A DNA stretch of 64,000 nt. It comes from Hirudo medicinalis. Lineage: Eukaryota > Annelida > Clitellata > Hirudinida > Hirudinidae. The translations under genes were made by a program, and so were the position numbers. Location: assembly GCA_011800805.1 (NCBI GenBank), contig MPNW01000121.1, positions 308,066-372,065 of the forward strand, read 5' to 3'. The notes below the pieces were generated by a model that saw nothing but the letters and a program-made list of their open reading frames with translations, did not search any database and was not told the DNA's origin. Of the stretch, positions 62,320 through 64,000 are shown piece after piece (the first letter of the stretch is position 1; each line of letters opens with the position of its first letter).

Positions 62320-63010
62320 ACATCCAGGACTTACTTGAATGAATTCAGATCGAAAATCAGACTTTCTCATAAGGCGTCGAGGCTATCATTTCATTTCACG
62401 ACATTTCGACTTGGAAGATGAAAAATATCTTCAAACTTTTGGAGGATCAAAGATGATGTTTCGCTCAAGTTTTGATGGTTTCATGGGAACCACATCAATT
62501 AAATAAATTGTATTATTTCCCGAGTATTTTCGTCATCTCCTTCTTTCTGAACGTTGCACCTAAAAGAAGTTAAGAGCCACGTATTCGAAGAATTGGTGAT
62601 GCAAACTCTAAACTCAGGGATGAGGGGATTTATGGACGTCTGTCGAATATTGAAGCCAACGACCAACTTCCTCTCCAAGTGAGCATCAATCACAAACATT
62701 GCGAGGTTGCAGCACGTGAACAGAAAAGTTTGAAACCACTGCACGTCCACCTGGCATCATGTTGTCATCATGTTGTCATCGGTTGTTTTAAGGTGCTTCA
62801 AGGTATTTCTCACCTGCTGGAATGACCTTCGAGGGGTCAGAGAGTTAACCAAGATCAAACGACAGATCCACGCCCCGTCATTAGGACATTCATGATGACA
62901 ACTTTTGTTTACATATTATATTTTGTAATAATAATTATCAGTTATTTATTATTGTTATCATTTCAAACAAGCAACTAATATGTCGTCCATTATCAGTCTA
63001 TCAAACAGTT
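62320..63010. other. Intergenic, nothing recognised
   Basis: Unique sequence with a minus-strand frame at 62499-62750 (83 codons) that resembles no known family. An exon cannot be ruled out. Confidence 0.35.
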
Positions 63011-63018
63011 AATGACCT

Positions 63019-63034
63019 GTGATTCATCATCATT

Positions 63035-63075
<41 letters not shown>

Positions 63076-63082
63076 TATCATT

Positions 63083-63115
<33 letters not shown>

Positions 63116-63120
63116 GTTAA
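63019..63120. repeat. (TCA)n microsatellite
   Basis: TCATCATTA/TCA units for about 100 bp. Confidence 0.95.
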
Positions 63121-63324
63121 AAGTTGAAATAAATAAAAATAAAATATTAATAATTACTTTTGTGAATAATGTTTTTATATTGTGTGTTCCACTCGTGCAG
63201 AGGTGTGTTTGCATATTCTGAGTTGCAATTAAAACTTATTATCAGTCACAACCTCACATCGTATCCACCTCACTTGTCGGTGTTAAGATAAAGTCATCTA
63301 ATTAATCACCATACTTATCACAAT

Positions 63325-63385
63325 TACTTTATTATTATTATTATTATTATTGTTATTATTATTATTATTGTTATTATTATTATTC
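63325..63385. repeat. (ATT)n microsatellite
   Basis: TTATTATTATTG units for about 60 bp. Confidence 0.95.
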
Positions 63386-63399
63386 CTTATTAATATCAA

Positions 63400-64000
63400 T
63401 GCTTTCCGCAATGTTTTCCTCGAGGGTTCCAACAACCACCCCGATAAATGAGAGTTATAAATTGTTGTGCAATAAAAATTCTTCACCAGATGTCTCCAGC
63501 TGATTGTCACTCACCTACAAGGGGAGAACTCGGCATGGTGACACGTCACGACAACTTTGTGACTGATTGATCAATTCCGATTGACGCTTTAAAGTCTTCA
63601 ATCGATTGAACAAGAGGTGTGAAAATGATGGTTATGTTAGATGGTTATGAAGAAGAAGATGATAATGACGATGCCTGTGATGACGATGATGATGGTGATG
63701 ATGATGATGACACCCATGGTGACATGATTATGATGAAGTAGTTGTAGATAAGATCCCTGCTTACTTACAACCCAATGTTGTATGCCCAACCTCAGTATCT
63801 CTGTTTATCAGACAAGACGAAAACTTCGTTATTCATAAAACATAACAATGATAAGATGAGGATGATGATGATGATGATGATTATGACGTCGAGAAGGAGA
63901 AGTGGATTTTAATAAAAACAAAGCCAATTTTATTGATAAATTCTTTTTATTCCTTAAAAATTAAATAAAACGTGGACACCAATGAGTTCTTAACAAGAGC
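63400..64000. other. Window end, GAT patches only
   Basis: Short GATGATGAT stretches near 63680-63715 and 63858-63882. No gene recognised. Confidence 0.5.

Overview
The window is metazoan nuclear DNA. It is AT-rich, with spliced genes using GT-AG introns and animal-type multidomain proteins (myosin XV, BPTF, PREB, TXNDC15, FAXDC2). Long TGA/TCA trinucleotide arrays, several worn-down transposons and three single-N assembly joins are also present. Gene content plus a possible Trunk-like cystine-knot ligand suggest a protostome, perhaps a lophotrochozoan such as an annelid or leech. The species is an inference, not something read from the sequence.

Layout. Bases 746-23046 (minus) hold an unconventional myosin XV in many small exons. 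Three short motor exons lie at 21701-23046, upstream of a roughly 4 kb intron carrying a CR1/Jockey-like LINE fragment. A dead mariner lies in another intron. Bases 23722-26475 (minus) are PREB/Sec12, the Sar1 exchange factor, on the same strand just upstream of the myosin. Bases 28238-29708 (plus) are FAXDC2, divergent from PREB. Bases 31605-41479 (minus) are BPTF/NURF301, the large chromatin-remodelling subunit; its bromodomain exons are separated from the PHD exons by a nested transposon. Bases 41683-43087 (plus) are TXNDC15, head-to-head with BPTF about 200 bp away.

Bases 44.2-49.7 kb form a transposon graveyard of LINE tails, a Gypsy reverse transcriptase and a hAT relic. Among them sits a small family of unrecognised minus-strand genes, three related ORFs of which two arose from a recent segmental duplication. 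Bases 54.7-55.7 kb (plus) encode a secreted cystine-knot-like ligand, tentatively Trunk/Noggin-like. The last 8 kb have no recognisable gene. They hold microsatellites, a SINE composite and a sharply GC-richer non-coding island (about 61.73-62.22 kb) with a paired TTTATTGC/GCAATAAA inverted motif, the best candidate here for an undescribed regulatory element.

The genes do not form a pathway. They are ordinary housekeeping or developmental genes (cytoskeletal motor, ER export, lipid oxidation, chromatin, ER/ciliary thioredoxin) plus lineage-specific material. Exon limits were read by eye from splice motifs and reading-frame continuity and are approximate unless stated.
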